Below, piece by piece: positions 8,093-17,400 of a DNA stretch of 60,429 nucleotides. The DNA comes from Phenylobacterium sp. Its GTDB lineage: Bacteria > Pseudomonadota > Alphaproteobacteria > Caulobacterales > Caulobacteraceae. Every line of letters starts with the position of its first letter. Within the stretch, counting starts at the first letter, position 1. The position numbers and the translations under genes are program-made. The notes below the pieces were generated by a model that saw only the letters and a program-made list of their open reading frames with translations, searched no databases and was not told the origin of the DNA. The stretch lies in the NCBI RefSeq assembly GCF_016793285.1, contig NZ_JAEUMO010000029.1, positions 1-60,429 on the forward strand, in the 5' to 3' direction.

Positions 8093-9670
8093 ATGCAGCT
8101 TGCCCATGAGAGTGGGTTCACCATCGGTGCGCTCGAGGTGCGTCCGCCGACCCGCGAAGTGATGGCCCCCCATGGGCGTGAGGTCCTCCAGCCCCGCGTC
8201 ATGCAGGTGCTGGTCACGCTCGCGCGGGCGGACGGCGGCGTGGTCAGCCGCGACGACCTGATCGCGGAATGCTGGGACGGCCGCGTCGTCGGCGAGGACT
8301 CCATCACTCTGGTGATGAGCAAGCTGCGCAAGCTGGCAGCGAGTTGCGGCGGCGCCTTCATCGTGGAGACCATCCCTCGCGTGGGCTATCGCCTGCTCGC
8401 CGATCGCAGCCCCGGCCCGGCCTTCGAGCCTTCCACGGGCCCGGCCGGCAAGGCGCGCCCCCGCATCGTCGTGCTGGAGTTCACCCACCAGCCCGGCGAC
8501 GAGGACCAGGCCTGGTTCGCCGAGGCGCTGGCCGACGAACTCACCGCCGGCCTGTCGAAGTCCCCGCTCCTGTCGGTGACGCCGCGCCAGTCACTGCTGG
8601 TCTCCGACGTCGTGGGCGCCCCGCCCGGGGCCATCTGCGCGCGCCTGGGGGTGGACTACGTGATCGACGGCAAGGTCCGGGCGCTGGGCGGGACGGTCCG
8701 CGTGTCGGTCGACCTGATCCGCGGCGTCGACGAAACCAGCGCCTGGTCGGCCCGCTACGACCGCAGGATATCCGACCTCTTCTCGATGCTGGACGAGATC
8801 ACCGCGTCGATCATCGGCACGGTCGAGCCCGCGGTCCTCGAGCAGGAGGAACTGCGGGCGCTCAAGACCCCCGAGCACAGCCTGCTGTTCTGGCGGCTCT
8901 TCGTGCAGGGCCGCCGCCATTTCTGGCGCTCGACCACCAGGGACGTCCGCGCGGCCGAGCAGTTCCTCGAGCAGGCCCTCGAGATCGAGCCCGAGGACGT
9001 CTCGGCGCTTTCGATCCTGGCCCACTGCCGGCTGTTCGACGTGTGGAGCGGCGTCTCCGCCGATCCCACCGCCGCCGTCGCCGACGCCCACCGGATCGCC
9101 CTGAAGGCCGTGTCGGCAGGCCAGTCCGACGCGTTCGCGCACTTCACCCTGGGCGTCGTGCTCTCGCTCCTGGACCGGCTGCCCGAGGCCAAGGCCGAGC
9201 AGCGCCGCGCCCTGGAGCTCAACCCCTACCTCGCGGCGGCCTCGGGCGAGATCGGCCGCCTGATGGCGTTCGAGGGCGAGTCCGCCCAGGCCATCGCCCA
9301 CAGCGAGCGCGCCATCTCCGCGAGCCCCAACGATCCGCAGGCCTGGCTCTGGTTCCGGTCCAAGGCGCTGGCGCGCTTCTCGGCCGGCGACTTCGCCACC
9401 GCCGCCCTCGACGCCGCCGACGCCCGCGCGCGCAAGCCCGAGCGGTTCTCGCTCTGCTATCTCGTGGCCGCCTGCTACGCCGCCGACGGCCAGATGGACC
9501 AGGCCCGGCGCGCGCTCGACGAAGGCGACCGCCTCGCGCGCGAGCAGCTCGGCGGCGAGGGCCCGGGCTATACCCTCGAGGCGCTCCGCACCGGGCACCC
9601 GTTCGTGCGCCCGGAAGATTCCGAACGTCTCGTCGAGGCTCTGCGCGGCGCCGGCTGGTCGGGTTCCTGA
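8093..9670 (+). CDS. OmpR-type winged-helix regulator with TPR-like C-terminus
   Basis: A 525-residue protein. Residues about 10-105 form a Trans_reg_C winged helix (LQPRVMQVLVTLARADGGVV, SRDDLIAECWDGRVVGEDSI, then IVETIPRVGYRLL). Residues about 120-260 resemble the TolB/FlgO-like domain seen in CadC-type and adenylate-cyclase-associated proteins (VDYVIDGKVRALGGTVRVSV). The rest is helical TPR repeats (ALEIEPEDVSALSILAHCRL and similar). No transmembrane segment is evident, so unlike CadC it is probably cytoplasmic. ATG at 8093 has GGAG about 6 bases upstream. It precedes the FAD oxidoreductase on the same strand, which it may control. Its signal is unknown. Confidence 0.85.
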   Translation: MQLAHESGFTIGALEVRPPTREVMAPHGREVLQPRVMQVLVTLARADGGVVSRDDLIAECWDGRVVGEDSITLVMSKLRKLAASCGGAFIVETIPRVGYRLLADRSPGPAFEPSTGPAGKARPRIVVLEFTHQPGDEDQAWFAEALADELTAGLSKSPLLSVTPRQSLLVSDVVGAPPGAICARLGVDYVIDGKVRALGGTVRVSVDLIRGVDETSAWSARYDRRISDLFSMLDEITASIIGTVEPAVLEQEELRALKTPEHSLLFWRLFVQGRRHFWRSTTRDVRAAEQFLEQALEIEPEDVSALSILAHCRLFDVWSGVSADPTAAVADAHRIALKAVSAGQSDAFAHFTLGVVLSLLDRLPEAKAEQRRALELNPYLAAASGEIGRLMAFEGESAQAIAHSERAISASPNDPQAWLWFRSKALARFSAGDFATAALDAADARARKPERFSLCYLVAACYAADGQMDQARRALDEGDRLAREQLGGEGPGYTLEALRTGHPFVRPEDSERLVEALRGAGWSGS

Positions 9671-9715
9671 CCTTCGGCGAACACCGGCCACCGCTGCGGA
9701 GTTGTCCGCGACACA

Positions 9716-9733
9716 GCGCCGCCCGGGCGGCGC
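9716..9733. repeat. Perfect 18-bp palindrome
   Basis: GCGCCGCCCGGGCGGCGC is identical to its reverse complement and sits between the regulator gene and the oxidoreductase gene. No T-run follows, so it is a weak candidate for a terminator and could also be a protein-binding or processing site. Confidence 0.5.
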
Positions 9734-9752
9734 GCTTAACCTAAACAAAACC

Positions 9753-9788
9753 TATGATCGCCACAGTACTCAACCTAAGCGTCAGGTT
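9753..9788 (+). promoter_or_regulatory. Possible -10 box and operator before the FAD oxidoreductase
   Basis: TATGAT at 9753-9758 resembles a -10 box, although no good -35 is found at the right distance. An inverted repeat AACCT-N7-AGGTT follows at 9772-9788, ending 12 bases before the start codon. It could be an operator or an mRNA hairpin near the ribosome site. Confidence 0.3.
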
Positions 9789-9800
9789 GGGGGATGCGGG

Positions 9801-12011
9801 ATGACTAGCGCGAAGAAGCCACAGAAGGTGGCGATTCTGGGCGGCGGCATGGGGGGTCTTGCGACCGCCTACAACCTCTCGAACCGACCCGGCTGGCGCG
9901 ACGACTACGACATCACGGTCTACCAGCTGGGCTGGCGGCTCGGCGGCAAGTGCGCCTCCTCGCGCGGCGAGAACGCGCGGATCGAGGAGCATGGCATCCA
10001 CGGCTTCGTGGGCAGCTACTTCAACGCCATCCCGATGATGCACGAGGTCTACGCCGAGTTGAACCGGCCGGCCGGCGCCCCGCTCGCGACCTTCGACCAG
10101 GCCTTCATCCCCTCGAACTTCGCCATGATGTGGGAGTACGAGAACGGCGGGCTCAAGCCCTGGCCGACCCGCTTCCCGGAGAACAGCCACTCGGCGATCG
10201 ACCCGTCCGGCTACAAGGGACTCGAAAGCTCGATCACCTCGATCATCTTCGAGGTCCAGTCGATGCTGGACGCCGCCAAGGGCGTGCCGAAGATCGTCGA
10301 ACTCGCCATCGACGCCCTGCTCGGCAAGGCCGCCGACCAGTGCCGCGAGATTCCGCTCTCGGAAGGTCCGAACCACCCGCTGGTGGGCGAGATCAAGACG
10401 GCCCGCGCGCTCATCACCGGCGTCGTGAAGACGATCGACAAGTTCGCGCCGGGCATCCTCGAACACTGGGACGACCTGCGCCACGCGCTGATGACGCTCG
10501 ACTTCTACTCGACGATGATCCTGGGCGCGCTCGAGGACAACGTCGTGGTCAACGGCTACGACGGCCTCGACGACGAGAACTGGTCCGACTGGCTGATCCG
10601 CCACGGCATCGACGCGGCCACGCTGAAGTCGCCCGTCGTGATGATCACGGTCAACATCTGCTACCAGAGCCCCAACGGCGACACCTCGCGCGCCGCCCGC
10701 ATGGCGGCCGGCGCCTTCCTCGACTGGACGCTCCGCACCTGCGCCTACTGCGAGGCCTTCCTGTGGAGCTTCGCCGCCGGCAGCGGTGAGACCGTCGTGG
10801 CGCCCATGTACGAGGTGCTGAAGCGCCGTGGCGTGAAGTTCGAGTTCTTCCACAAGGTCGACGCGCTGCACATCGACCCGCGCGACCGCCGCTCGATCGA
10901 GTCGGTCGAGTTCACGCTGCAGGCGACGCTCAAGGATCCGGCCCGGGGCTACGATCCGCTGATCGAGGTGAAGGGCCTGCCCTCCTGGCCCCATCGTCCG
11001 CTCTACGAGCAGCTCGTCGAGGGCGAGTACATGCGCGCGCTGCGCCAGGACCTGGAGTCCTACTGGTGTCCCTGGCCCAGCGCCGAGTTCCCCCACCTGC
11101 GACAACCCAGGATGTTGCGCCGCGGGGCGGACTTCGACGAGGTGGTGTTCGCGATCTCGCTGGGTGCAGTTCCCTTCCTCTGCGACGAGTTGATCCAGGA
11201 GAGCCCGCGCTGGGCCGACATGGTCGCCAACATCCCGTCGGTGCAGACGCAGGCCATGCAGCTCTGGCTGTCCAAGGACCTCTACGAGCTGGGCTGGGCC
11301 GAGAAGCTGGATCCGGCCAAGAACGAGGTGCCGATCACCGGCACCTACTTCTGCCCGCCGAACGGCAACGCCGAGTTCCACGACCTGCTGAAGTGGGAGG
11401 AATGGCCGGCCGACAACCGGCCCAGGGCCCTGTGGTACTTCTGCGGCCTGATGCCCGACTACGAGCCGATGCCGCCGTTCTCGGACCACGAGTATCCGGC
11501 CCGCCAGGCCGAGCGGGTCAAGGCCCAGTGCATCCAGTACCTGCAGGCCTCCATCGGCACGATGCTGCCCAAGGCGACCGTGCGGGCCAACAACCCGATC
11601 GGCGACCCCATGGGCCTCGATTTCGACCTCCTCGTCGACACCCGCGAGGTCGGCGCGCCCGGTTCTCCCGGCATCCGCGGCGTGCAGCGCTTCGACAGCC
11701 AGTTCTGGCGCGCCAACATCGACCCAACCGAGCGCTACGTCACCACGCCGCCCGGCAGCGTGAAGCACCGCATGGAGGCCTGGGGCTCGGGCTTCGACAA
11801 CCTGACGCTCGCCGGCGACTGGATCTACACGGGACTGAACGTAGGCAGCTTCGAAGGCGCCACCATGAGCGGCAAGCTCGCGAGCCACGCCATCGCCGGC
11901 TACCCCGCGCTGGGCGCCGTCATCGGCTACCCCACCGTGCCGCGGCCCCAAGCCACGGCGTGCCCGCCGCCCGCCTTCGGAAGCAGTCCGCGCCTCAAAC
12001 TCGTCGGCTGA
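9801..12011 (+). CDS. Large FAD-dependent desaturase/amine-oxidase-like oxidoreductase
   Basis: A 736-residue flavoprotein. The N-terminal dinucleotide motif GGGMGGLATAYNLS (about residues 15-28) is followed by an acidic/Arg motif and WRLGGKCASSRG, as in phytoene-desaturase, hydroxysqualene dehydroxylase and amine-oxidase relatives. Near the end NLTLAGDWIYTGLNVGSFEG is the second FAD-binding element. The protein is much longer than the usual 450-500 residues of the family; the extra length is between about residues 150 and 420. The substrate is unknown; an isoprenoid, carotenoid or polyene is possible. ATG at 9801 was chosen because the family motif starts 10 residues later. It is probably soluble or peripheral at the membrane. 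Confidence 0.8.
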   Translation: MTSAKKPQKVAILGGGMGGLATAYNLSNRPGWRDDYDITVYQLGWRLGGKCASSRGENARIEEHGIHGFVGSYFNAIPMMHEVYAELNRPAGAPLATFDQAFIPSNFAMMWEYENGGLKPWPTRFPENSHSAIDPSGYKGLESSITSIIFEVQSMLDAAKGVPKIVELAIDALLGKAADQCREIPLSEGPNHPLVGEIKTARALITGVVKTIDKFAPGILEHWDDLRHALMTLDFYSTMILGALEDNVVVNGYDGLDDENWSDWLIRHGIDAATLKSPVVMITVNICYQSPNGDTSRAARMAAGAFLDWTLRTCAYCEAFLWSFAAGSGETVVAPMYEVLKRRGVKFEFFHKVDALHIDPRDRRSIESVEFTLQATLKDPARGYDPLIEVKGLPSWPHRPLYEQLVEGEYMRALRQDLESYWCPWPSAEFPHLRQPRMLRRGADFDEVVFAISLGAVPFLCDELIQESPRWADMVANIPSVQTQAMQLWLSKDLYELGWAEKLDPAKNEVPITGTYFCPPNGNAEFHDLLKWEEWPADNRPRALWYFCGLMPDYEPMPPFSDHEYPARQAERVKAQCIQYLQASIGTMLPKATVRANNPIGDPMGLDFDLLVDTREVGAPGSPGIRGVQRFDSQFWRANIDPTERYVTTPPGSVKHRMEAWGSGFDNLTLAGDWIYTGLNVGSFEGATMSGKLASHAIAGYPALGAVIGYPTVPRPQATACPPPAFGSSPRLKLVG

Positions 12012-12017
12012 GCGGGG

Positions 12018-12419
12018 TCAGCGGGTCGGCTGCCAGTTGGCGGCCGGCTGGAACAGTTCGACCACGTTCCCCGACGGGTCCTCGATCAGCACCTGCGAGC
12101 CGCCCGGGCCCGACAGAATCTCGTTGCGGAACTTCACGCCGAGTCCCCGCAGCCGCTCCGCGTCGGCGGCGATATCGTCGGTGATCCACTGGAAACGGTT
12201 CCAGCCCCCGGGCTCCGGCTGTCGTCCGTCGGGCATCGGCCGGCCCGCCGAACTCGCCCTGCCGCTCAGCAGGAGCCGAAGGTTCCCCAGCGCCACCGAC
12301 CCGAAGGCCGGCGTCGACATGACCGCCTCGAAGCCGAAGCATGCGACGTACCAGTCCACGGCGGCGGCGACGTCGTCGACCATGTAGCGGACATTCACCG
12401 TCTCGAAGGGCGCGGCCAT
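12018..12419 (-). CDS. VOC/glyoxalase-family protein
   Basis: A 133-residue vicinal-oxygen-chelate protein with two beta-alpha-beta-beta-beta halves: RYMVDDVAAAVDWYVACFGF at the start and VLIEDPSGNVVELFQP at the end. The C-terminal glutamate of VVELF fits a metal ligand, but no matching N-terminal histidine is present, so it may bind rather than catalyse. It converges on the oxidoreductase, with 6 bases between the stops. Substrate unknown; the family includes glyoxalases, antibiotic-resistance proteins and dioxygenases. Confidence 0.8.
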   Translation of the reverse strand: MAAPFETVNVRYMVDDVAAAVDWYVACFGFEAVMSTPAFGSVALGNLRLLLSGRASSAGRPMPDGRQPEPGGWNRFQWITDDIAADAERLRGLGVKFRNEILSGPGGSQVLIEDPSGNVVELFQPAANWQPTR

Positions 12420-12457
12420 CTCGGGTCTCCTCGTCACGGGCGCCTGCCCCGCCGACC

Positions 12458-12745
12458 TCAGAAGACGCCGACCGCGAGCTGGGCCCAGATCAGCACGAAG
12501 ATCGCGGCGATGACCAGCCCGGCGGCGATCCGGTAGGCCGGGCGCGGCGTCATCCACGCGGCGACCTCGAACGCGCCGCAGGCGCCGATCAACATGCCGG
12601 CGAAGACCGCGAAGTCCTCCCGCCCCCAGTTCACCTCGCCGGTGACCTGCATCGCCACGGCCGGCGCCAGCAGCAGCGCCGCCGCGCCGCCCCACATCGC
12701 CAGCCGCCACCGCCCGTCGCGAAATCCGCCCTTCGACGCCGTCAT
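12458..12745 (-). CDS. Small three-helix membrane protein
   Basis: A 95-residue protein with three hydrophobic segments (about residues 16-33, 44-65 and 71-93) separated by short charged loops (NWGREDF, TPRPAYR). No family motif was recognised. It lies 38 bases upstream of the VOC gene on the same strand and may share its transcript. The ATG at 12745 gives a natural N-terminus MTASKGGFRDGRWR. Confidence 0.7.
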   Translation of the reverse strand: MTASKGGFRDGRWRLAMWGGAAALLLAPAVAMQVTGEVNWGREDFAVFAGMLIGACGAFEVAAWMTPRPAYRIAAGLVIAAIFVLIWAQLAVGVF

Positions 12746-12843
12746 CGCCTGACCCTCATGCCGAACCCGGGCCCCAGGCTCCCATGCCGCCCCTGCGGTC
12801 CTGATGCGCCCCGTATGGAATTCCGGTGCAGACGCGGCCCGGT

Positions 12844-13365
12844 TCAGCCTTCCGCCGGGGTCAGTGAGGCGTCGACCATGATCTCGGCCGAGATGTCCTC
12901 CAGCGCCGCCTGCACCTGCGCCGCGCCCATCCCCGCCGGAAGCCGCAGGCGGGCCTCCATGTGGAAGAGGGCGCCGCCGGAGTGGGGCTCGGGGCTGATG
13001 CGGGTCTCGAAGGCCTCGATGTTGACCCCCAGGCCGGCCAGCACCGCGGTCACCTGGCGCACGATGCCGGGCCGATCCTGGCCGACCAGGCTGAACCGCA
13101 GCGCCTCGCCGCCGGTCCCCGCGCCCTCGATGGACGGCGCGATGCGCACCTCCAGCCCGCCGGCGTCGACGGCCCGCACCGCGTCGCGCAGGGCCTCCAG
13201 CCTGTCCGCCTCCAGCGCCACCAGCACCGAACCCACGTAGAGCCCGCCCAGTTGCGACAGGTGGCTCTCGAGCCAGTTTCCGCCGGCGGCAAGGACCGCG
13301 CCCGCCAGCGCCTCCGTCAGCCCCGGCCGGTCGCTGCCGCTCACGCTCAGGATCACCGACGCCAC
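12844..13365 (-). CDS. Tandem ACT-domain protein (GcvR-like)
   Basis: A 173-residue protein with two ACT-type modules: VILSVSGSDRPGLTEALAGA (about 4-23) and RFSLVGQDRPGIVRQVTAVL (about 90-109). This is the architecture of GcvR, the accessory repressor of the glycine cleavage system, and of stand-alone ACT regulators that bind amino acids. No gcv gene is nearby, so the target is unknown. It lies apart from both neighbours, with 98 bases to the next gene start. Confidence 0.8.
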   Translation of the reverse strand: MASVILSVSGSDRPGLTEALAGAVLAAGGNWLESHLSQLGGLYVGSVLVALEADRLEALRDAVRAVDAGGLEVRIAPSIEGAGTGGEALRFSLVGQDRPGIVRQVTAVLAGLGVNIEAFETRISPEPHSGGALFHMEARLRLPAGMGAAQVQAALEDISAEIMVDASLTPAEG

Positions 13366-13424
13366 GTCTCGCCCTCCAGCTTCGCGCCCTCGCGCGGGCC
13401 GCCATCAGCCCGGCGCGCGGCCCC

Positions 13425-13463
13425 GGGTCAAGAGGGGGTGGGTCAAGAGGGGGCGGGTCAAGA
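13425..13463. repeat. Short tandem repeat spanning a stop codon
   Basis: GGGTCAAGAGGGGG occurs twice head to tail, with a third shorter copy GGGTCAAGAGG, at about 15-base spacing. The innermost copy contains the stop codon of the epimerase gene on the minus strand, so TCTTGA is repeated three times. It looks like a recent slippage duplication at the 3' end of the gene. Confidence 0.7.
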
Positions 13464-14354
13464 GGCCGGCAGCTTCAGGTCCGCCAGATCCTCCAGCAGG
13501 CCGGGCCCGGTCGGCCGCCAGCCCAGCCGCGCCTGCGTCAGCGCCGAGGACGCCGGCGCGTCGTGCCCGGCGAACATCGCGAGCCAGCCGAAGTAGTCGG
13601 CCGCCTCGCCCTGGTCGATCGAGCGGACCGGCAGTCCGAGACGCTTGCCGAGCGTCTCGGCGATGGCCCGCAGGGTCACGCCCTCCTCCCCGACCGCATG
13701 CCAGCGCGCCCCGCGCGTCCCCCGCTCCAGCGCCAGCCGATACAGCCGCGCGACATCGCCGACGTGCGCCGCGGCCCAGCGGTTGGCGCCCTCGCCCACA
13801 TAGGCGCAGAAACCCCTCGCGATCGCCGCCTGGATATAGGGGCTGACCAGTCCCTGCTTCTCCGTGTCGTGGACCTGCGGCAGGCGCACGACACCGGCGT
13901 TCGCGCCCTCGGCCGCCGCGGCCTGCGCCGCCTCTTCGGACGCCGCGCGCGGGATCGCGGTGGCGCTGGCCGCCGGATCGTCCTCGCCGATCATCTGCCC
14001 CGGCCGCGCCGCGCCCATGCCCGTGCCCGACGTCACCAGCAGCGGCTTGGCCGTCCCGGCCAGCCCGGCCGCCAGCGCCGCGATCGCGCGCCGGTCGTCG
14101 TCGCAGTTCTGCATGTAGGTCGAGAAGTCGTGGTTGAACGCCAGGTGGATCACCCCGTCCGCCGCCGCCGCGCCCGCCGTCAGGCTCGCAGCGTTCGCCA
14201 GCGACCCGCGATGCGCCTCGGCTCCGGCCGCGGCCAGCGCCGCCGCACCGGCGTCCGACCGCGTCAGCCCCAGCACCGTGTGGCCGGCCCCGATCAGTTC
14301 GGCGGTCACCGCCGCCCCCACGAACCCGGTCGCCCCGGTCACGAACACACGCAT
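13458..14354 (-). CDS. NAD(P)-dependent epimerase/extended SDR
   Basis: A 298-residue Rossmann-fold protein starting MRVFVTGATGFVGAAV, which is the TGxxGxxG cofactor motif of extended or atypical short-chain dehydrogenases. A central LLVTSGTGMG strand takes the place of the usual active-site serine region. No YxxxK is obvious, so it may belong to the atypical NmrA/SDR group of epimerases. The ATG at 14354 begins exactly at the Rossmann strand; two upstream in-frame ATGs would add an unrelated 16-residue leader. The substrate is unknown. Confidence 0.8.
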   Translation of the reverse strand: MRVFVTGATGFVGAAVTAELIGAGHTVLGLTRSDAGAAALAAAGAEAHRGSLANAASLTAGAAAADGVIHLAFNHDFSTYMQNCDDDRRAIAALAAGLAGTAKPLLVTSGTGMGAARPGQMIGEDDPAASATAIPRAASEEAAQAAAAEGANAGVVRLPQVHDTEKQGLVSPYIQAAIARGFCAYVGEGANRWAAAHVGDVARLYRLALERGTRGARWHAVGEEGVTLRAIAETLGKRLGLPVRSIDQGEAADYFGWLAMFAGHDAPASSALTQARLGWRPTGPGLLEDLADLKLPAS

Positions 14355-14455
14355 CGTCCATCTCCGTTCGCCCATGACGTGAGCGTCCTGTTCCTGCCCC
14401 AACTCCGCTCATCCCGCATTCGCGGGGCTGAGCAGGGGTATGTGGTGAGGCCCGG

Positions 14456-17400
14456 CTACTTCGCTTCCCACCAGTAGGGCGCACGTCTGCGCTCGCCCGT
14501 GACCACTTCGTTCAGCGTCGTCGGGTCGTACATCCGCCCGCCCACCATCACGCGGTGGATCTTCTCGCTGTTGCGGATGTCGGCCGTCGGGTCGGCGTCC
14601 AGCACGACGAGGTCGGCCAGCTTGCCGGCCTCCAGCGACCCGATGTCGGCGTCCATGCCCAGCGACTGGGCCGACACGATCGTCCCCGCCCGCAGCGCCT
14701 CCACGGGCGTCATCCCGCCGCGCACGAACGACCACAGCTCCCAGTGCGACCCGATACCCGCCTGCTGGCCGTGGGCGCCGATCGAGACCTTCACGCCGCG
14801 CCTGGCCAGCCTGTGCGCCTCGCGGGCGTTGTCATCGTCGACGTAGTCCGCCTCGGGCGCAATGGGCCGGCGCACGTTGTCGGCCGCCAGCACGGTCGGC
14901 GGGATGTGCGCCTTCAGCAGCGGCTGCTCCCAGACGTCGGTGTGCGCGCGCCAGTAGGGGTCAGCCGCGAGGCCGGAATAGGTCACCACCAGCGTCGGCG
15001 TGTAGTTGGTCCTGCTCTGGCTGAAGAAGCTCAGCACGTCCTCGTAGAGGCGCAGTTGCGGGATGTTGTGCTCCAGCGTGGCGTTGCCGTCGGCGACGAT
15101 GGTCATGTCCTGGCCGAACAGCGCCGCGCCCTCGGCCACCACCTGCATGTTCTCGCGCCGCGAGGCCTCGACCACCTGCTGGCGCTGGTCCCGCCGCGGC
15201 TGGTTGTAGTTCTTGACGCTGAGCGCCCCCTGCGCCTTCAGCCGCCGGACGTGGGCGAGCGCGTCGTCCAGGCTGTTGATCTCCGCGTAGTTCCGCGCGC
15301 TCTTCGCGCCGTAGACGATCTCCCCGGTCGAGAAGATGCGCGGACCCAGGATCTTGCCTGCCCGCTGCATCTCGGCGGCCGCGAAGATCTCCGAGGCCTG
15401 CGCGGACGGGTCGTGGATCGTCGTGGTCCCCAGCGCCAGGTTCACCATCAGCGACCAGTTCTGCTGCGGGACCAGCTCGTCCTCGCCCTGGGCGCCGTGC
15501 GCATGCGCGTCGATCAGGCCCGGGATGATGGTCTTGCCCGTCACGTCCACGGTCCGGGCGTCCGCGGGGATCTGGACCTCGCCGCGCCGGCCAACGGCCG
15601 CGATGCGGTGGTTTTGGATCACGATCACGCCGTCGTCGATCAGGCCGCCGTCCTCGCGGGCCATGGTCACGATCCGCGCGCCGGTCAGCGCCAACGTACC
15701 GCGCGGCCGGTCGGCCTCGACGGTCCGGGCCAGCGACACGCCGCCCGTCGGCGGCTCGAACTTCGGCGCATCGTCGCCCGCCGGCGCCGTGGCGAAGAAC
15801 CGGTCGGCCGCGGCCGTGTAGACCGCCGGGCCCATGCTCCAGTGCAGTTCGCCGTTGCTCCAGTGGATCCAGTCGGCGCCGCCCTTGCTGACCCGCGTGG
15901 CCGGCATCGGACCGCCCTTCTGGTCGACCGTCACTTCCTGCGTCCCCGGCATCAGCGGCATGACGAAGGCTTCGTAGTTCTGCCGGAACGCCATCGTCCG
16001 CCCGTCGGGCGAGACGCTGTAGTCGTTGACCATCTCGCCCGCCGCGTGGGTCCGCCGGGCCTCGCCGTTCAGGTCGGTGGAGACGAGCACGGTCTTGCCC
16101 TTCTCCGAGCCCAACATGAAGACGCGGTCGTTCGAGGCGCCGTACTGCGGCCGCACGAAGTCCTTCGACACCCGCACCGGCTCGCCGCCCCCCGAGGCCA
16201 CGCGATAGACGCCCGGGTTCTCCGACCCGCGCGGCGCGACGAGGCTGCCGTCGCGTTTCTTCTCGAACACGATGGTCTTGCCGTCGGGCGACCACTGCGG
16301 ATGCGCGTAGTGCCCCGCCTCGCGGGTCACGGCCTTCGCCGCGCCCCCCGCCGCCGCCACGGTCCGGATCTGCCCCAGCCCCGCGTCTGTCCAGGCCACG
16401 AACGCGACCTGCTTGCCGTCCCGCGACCAGGCCGGGAACAGCTCCAGACTCGCCTCGTCGCCTTTCGTCAGCCGCGCCGGCGCGCCCTCGCCCATCGGCT
16501 TGACCCACAGCTTGCCCAGGCTCTCGAACACCACCCGCTTGCCGTCCGGCGACACCGCCGCGAACCGGGTCATCCTGGTCGTGAACCTGTCGGGCGACAC
16601 CTCGATCTTGGGGTGGACGGGGTCGATCACGCCGCGCTCGTCGCTCACCTTGAACGGGATCACCGCCGCGCCCGTCCCGTCCGCGCCCACGCGCCGGATC
16701 TTGCCGCCGGCCCAGAACACCAGCGTCCTGCCGTCCGGCGTCCAGGCGAAGTTGGGATAGGTCCCGATGACCGCCCAGGTCTCCTGCATGTCCACGTCGA
16801 GCGCGTCGTAGATCTTGGTCTCCACGCCCGAGGCCAGGTCCTTCACGTACAGCTTCGACTGCGCCCGCTCGCGTCGTACGAAGGCGATCTTCTTGCCGTC
16901 CGGCGACGGCGTCGGCCGCACCGAGCCGCCGTTCCCCGACACCGCCGTCGAGATCTCGCCCGTCTCCAGGTCGTAGCGCTCGATGTGGAAAAGGTCGCCG
17001 TTCGAGTCCTGCGCGTACTCGAAGATCGGGCCCGGCGTGACGTTCCGCTCATAGAAGATCGACTTGCCGTCCGGCGCGAAGACCGGCTCGCCCAGCTCCT
17101 TCTGGTGCGTCTCGTTCGGCCGCTTCACCAGCACCACGCCGCCGCCGCCGGAGACGTGGTAGAGCCAGATCTCGCCGGTCCCCAGCGAGCGGCCGGTCGT
17201 GAAGTGCTTCTTCGCGGCGATGAACTGCCCGTCCGGGCTCCAGCTCGGCTGGTTCAGCAGGCGGAAGTCCTCCTTGGTGACCTGCCGCTTGTCCGACCCG
17301 TCGGCGTTCATGATCCAGATATTGTCGCCGCCGCCACGGTCCGAGGTGAAAGCGATCCGCCTGCCATCGGGCGAGAACCGCGGCTGCACCTCCCAGGCCA

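Noticed and set aside
9753-9758. Strong sigma70 promoter for the FAD oxidoreductase
   Set aside because: The -10-like TATGAT lacks a -35 hexamer at 16-18 bases, so it is kept only as a low-confidence regulatory feature.
9741-11951. 736-codon minus-strand frame opposite the FAD oxidoreductase
   Set aside because: Same length as the real gene by coincidence; no motif, biased composition.
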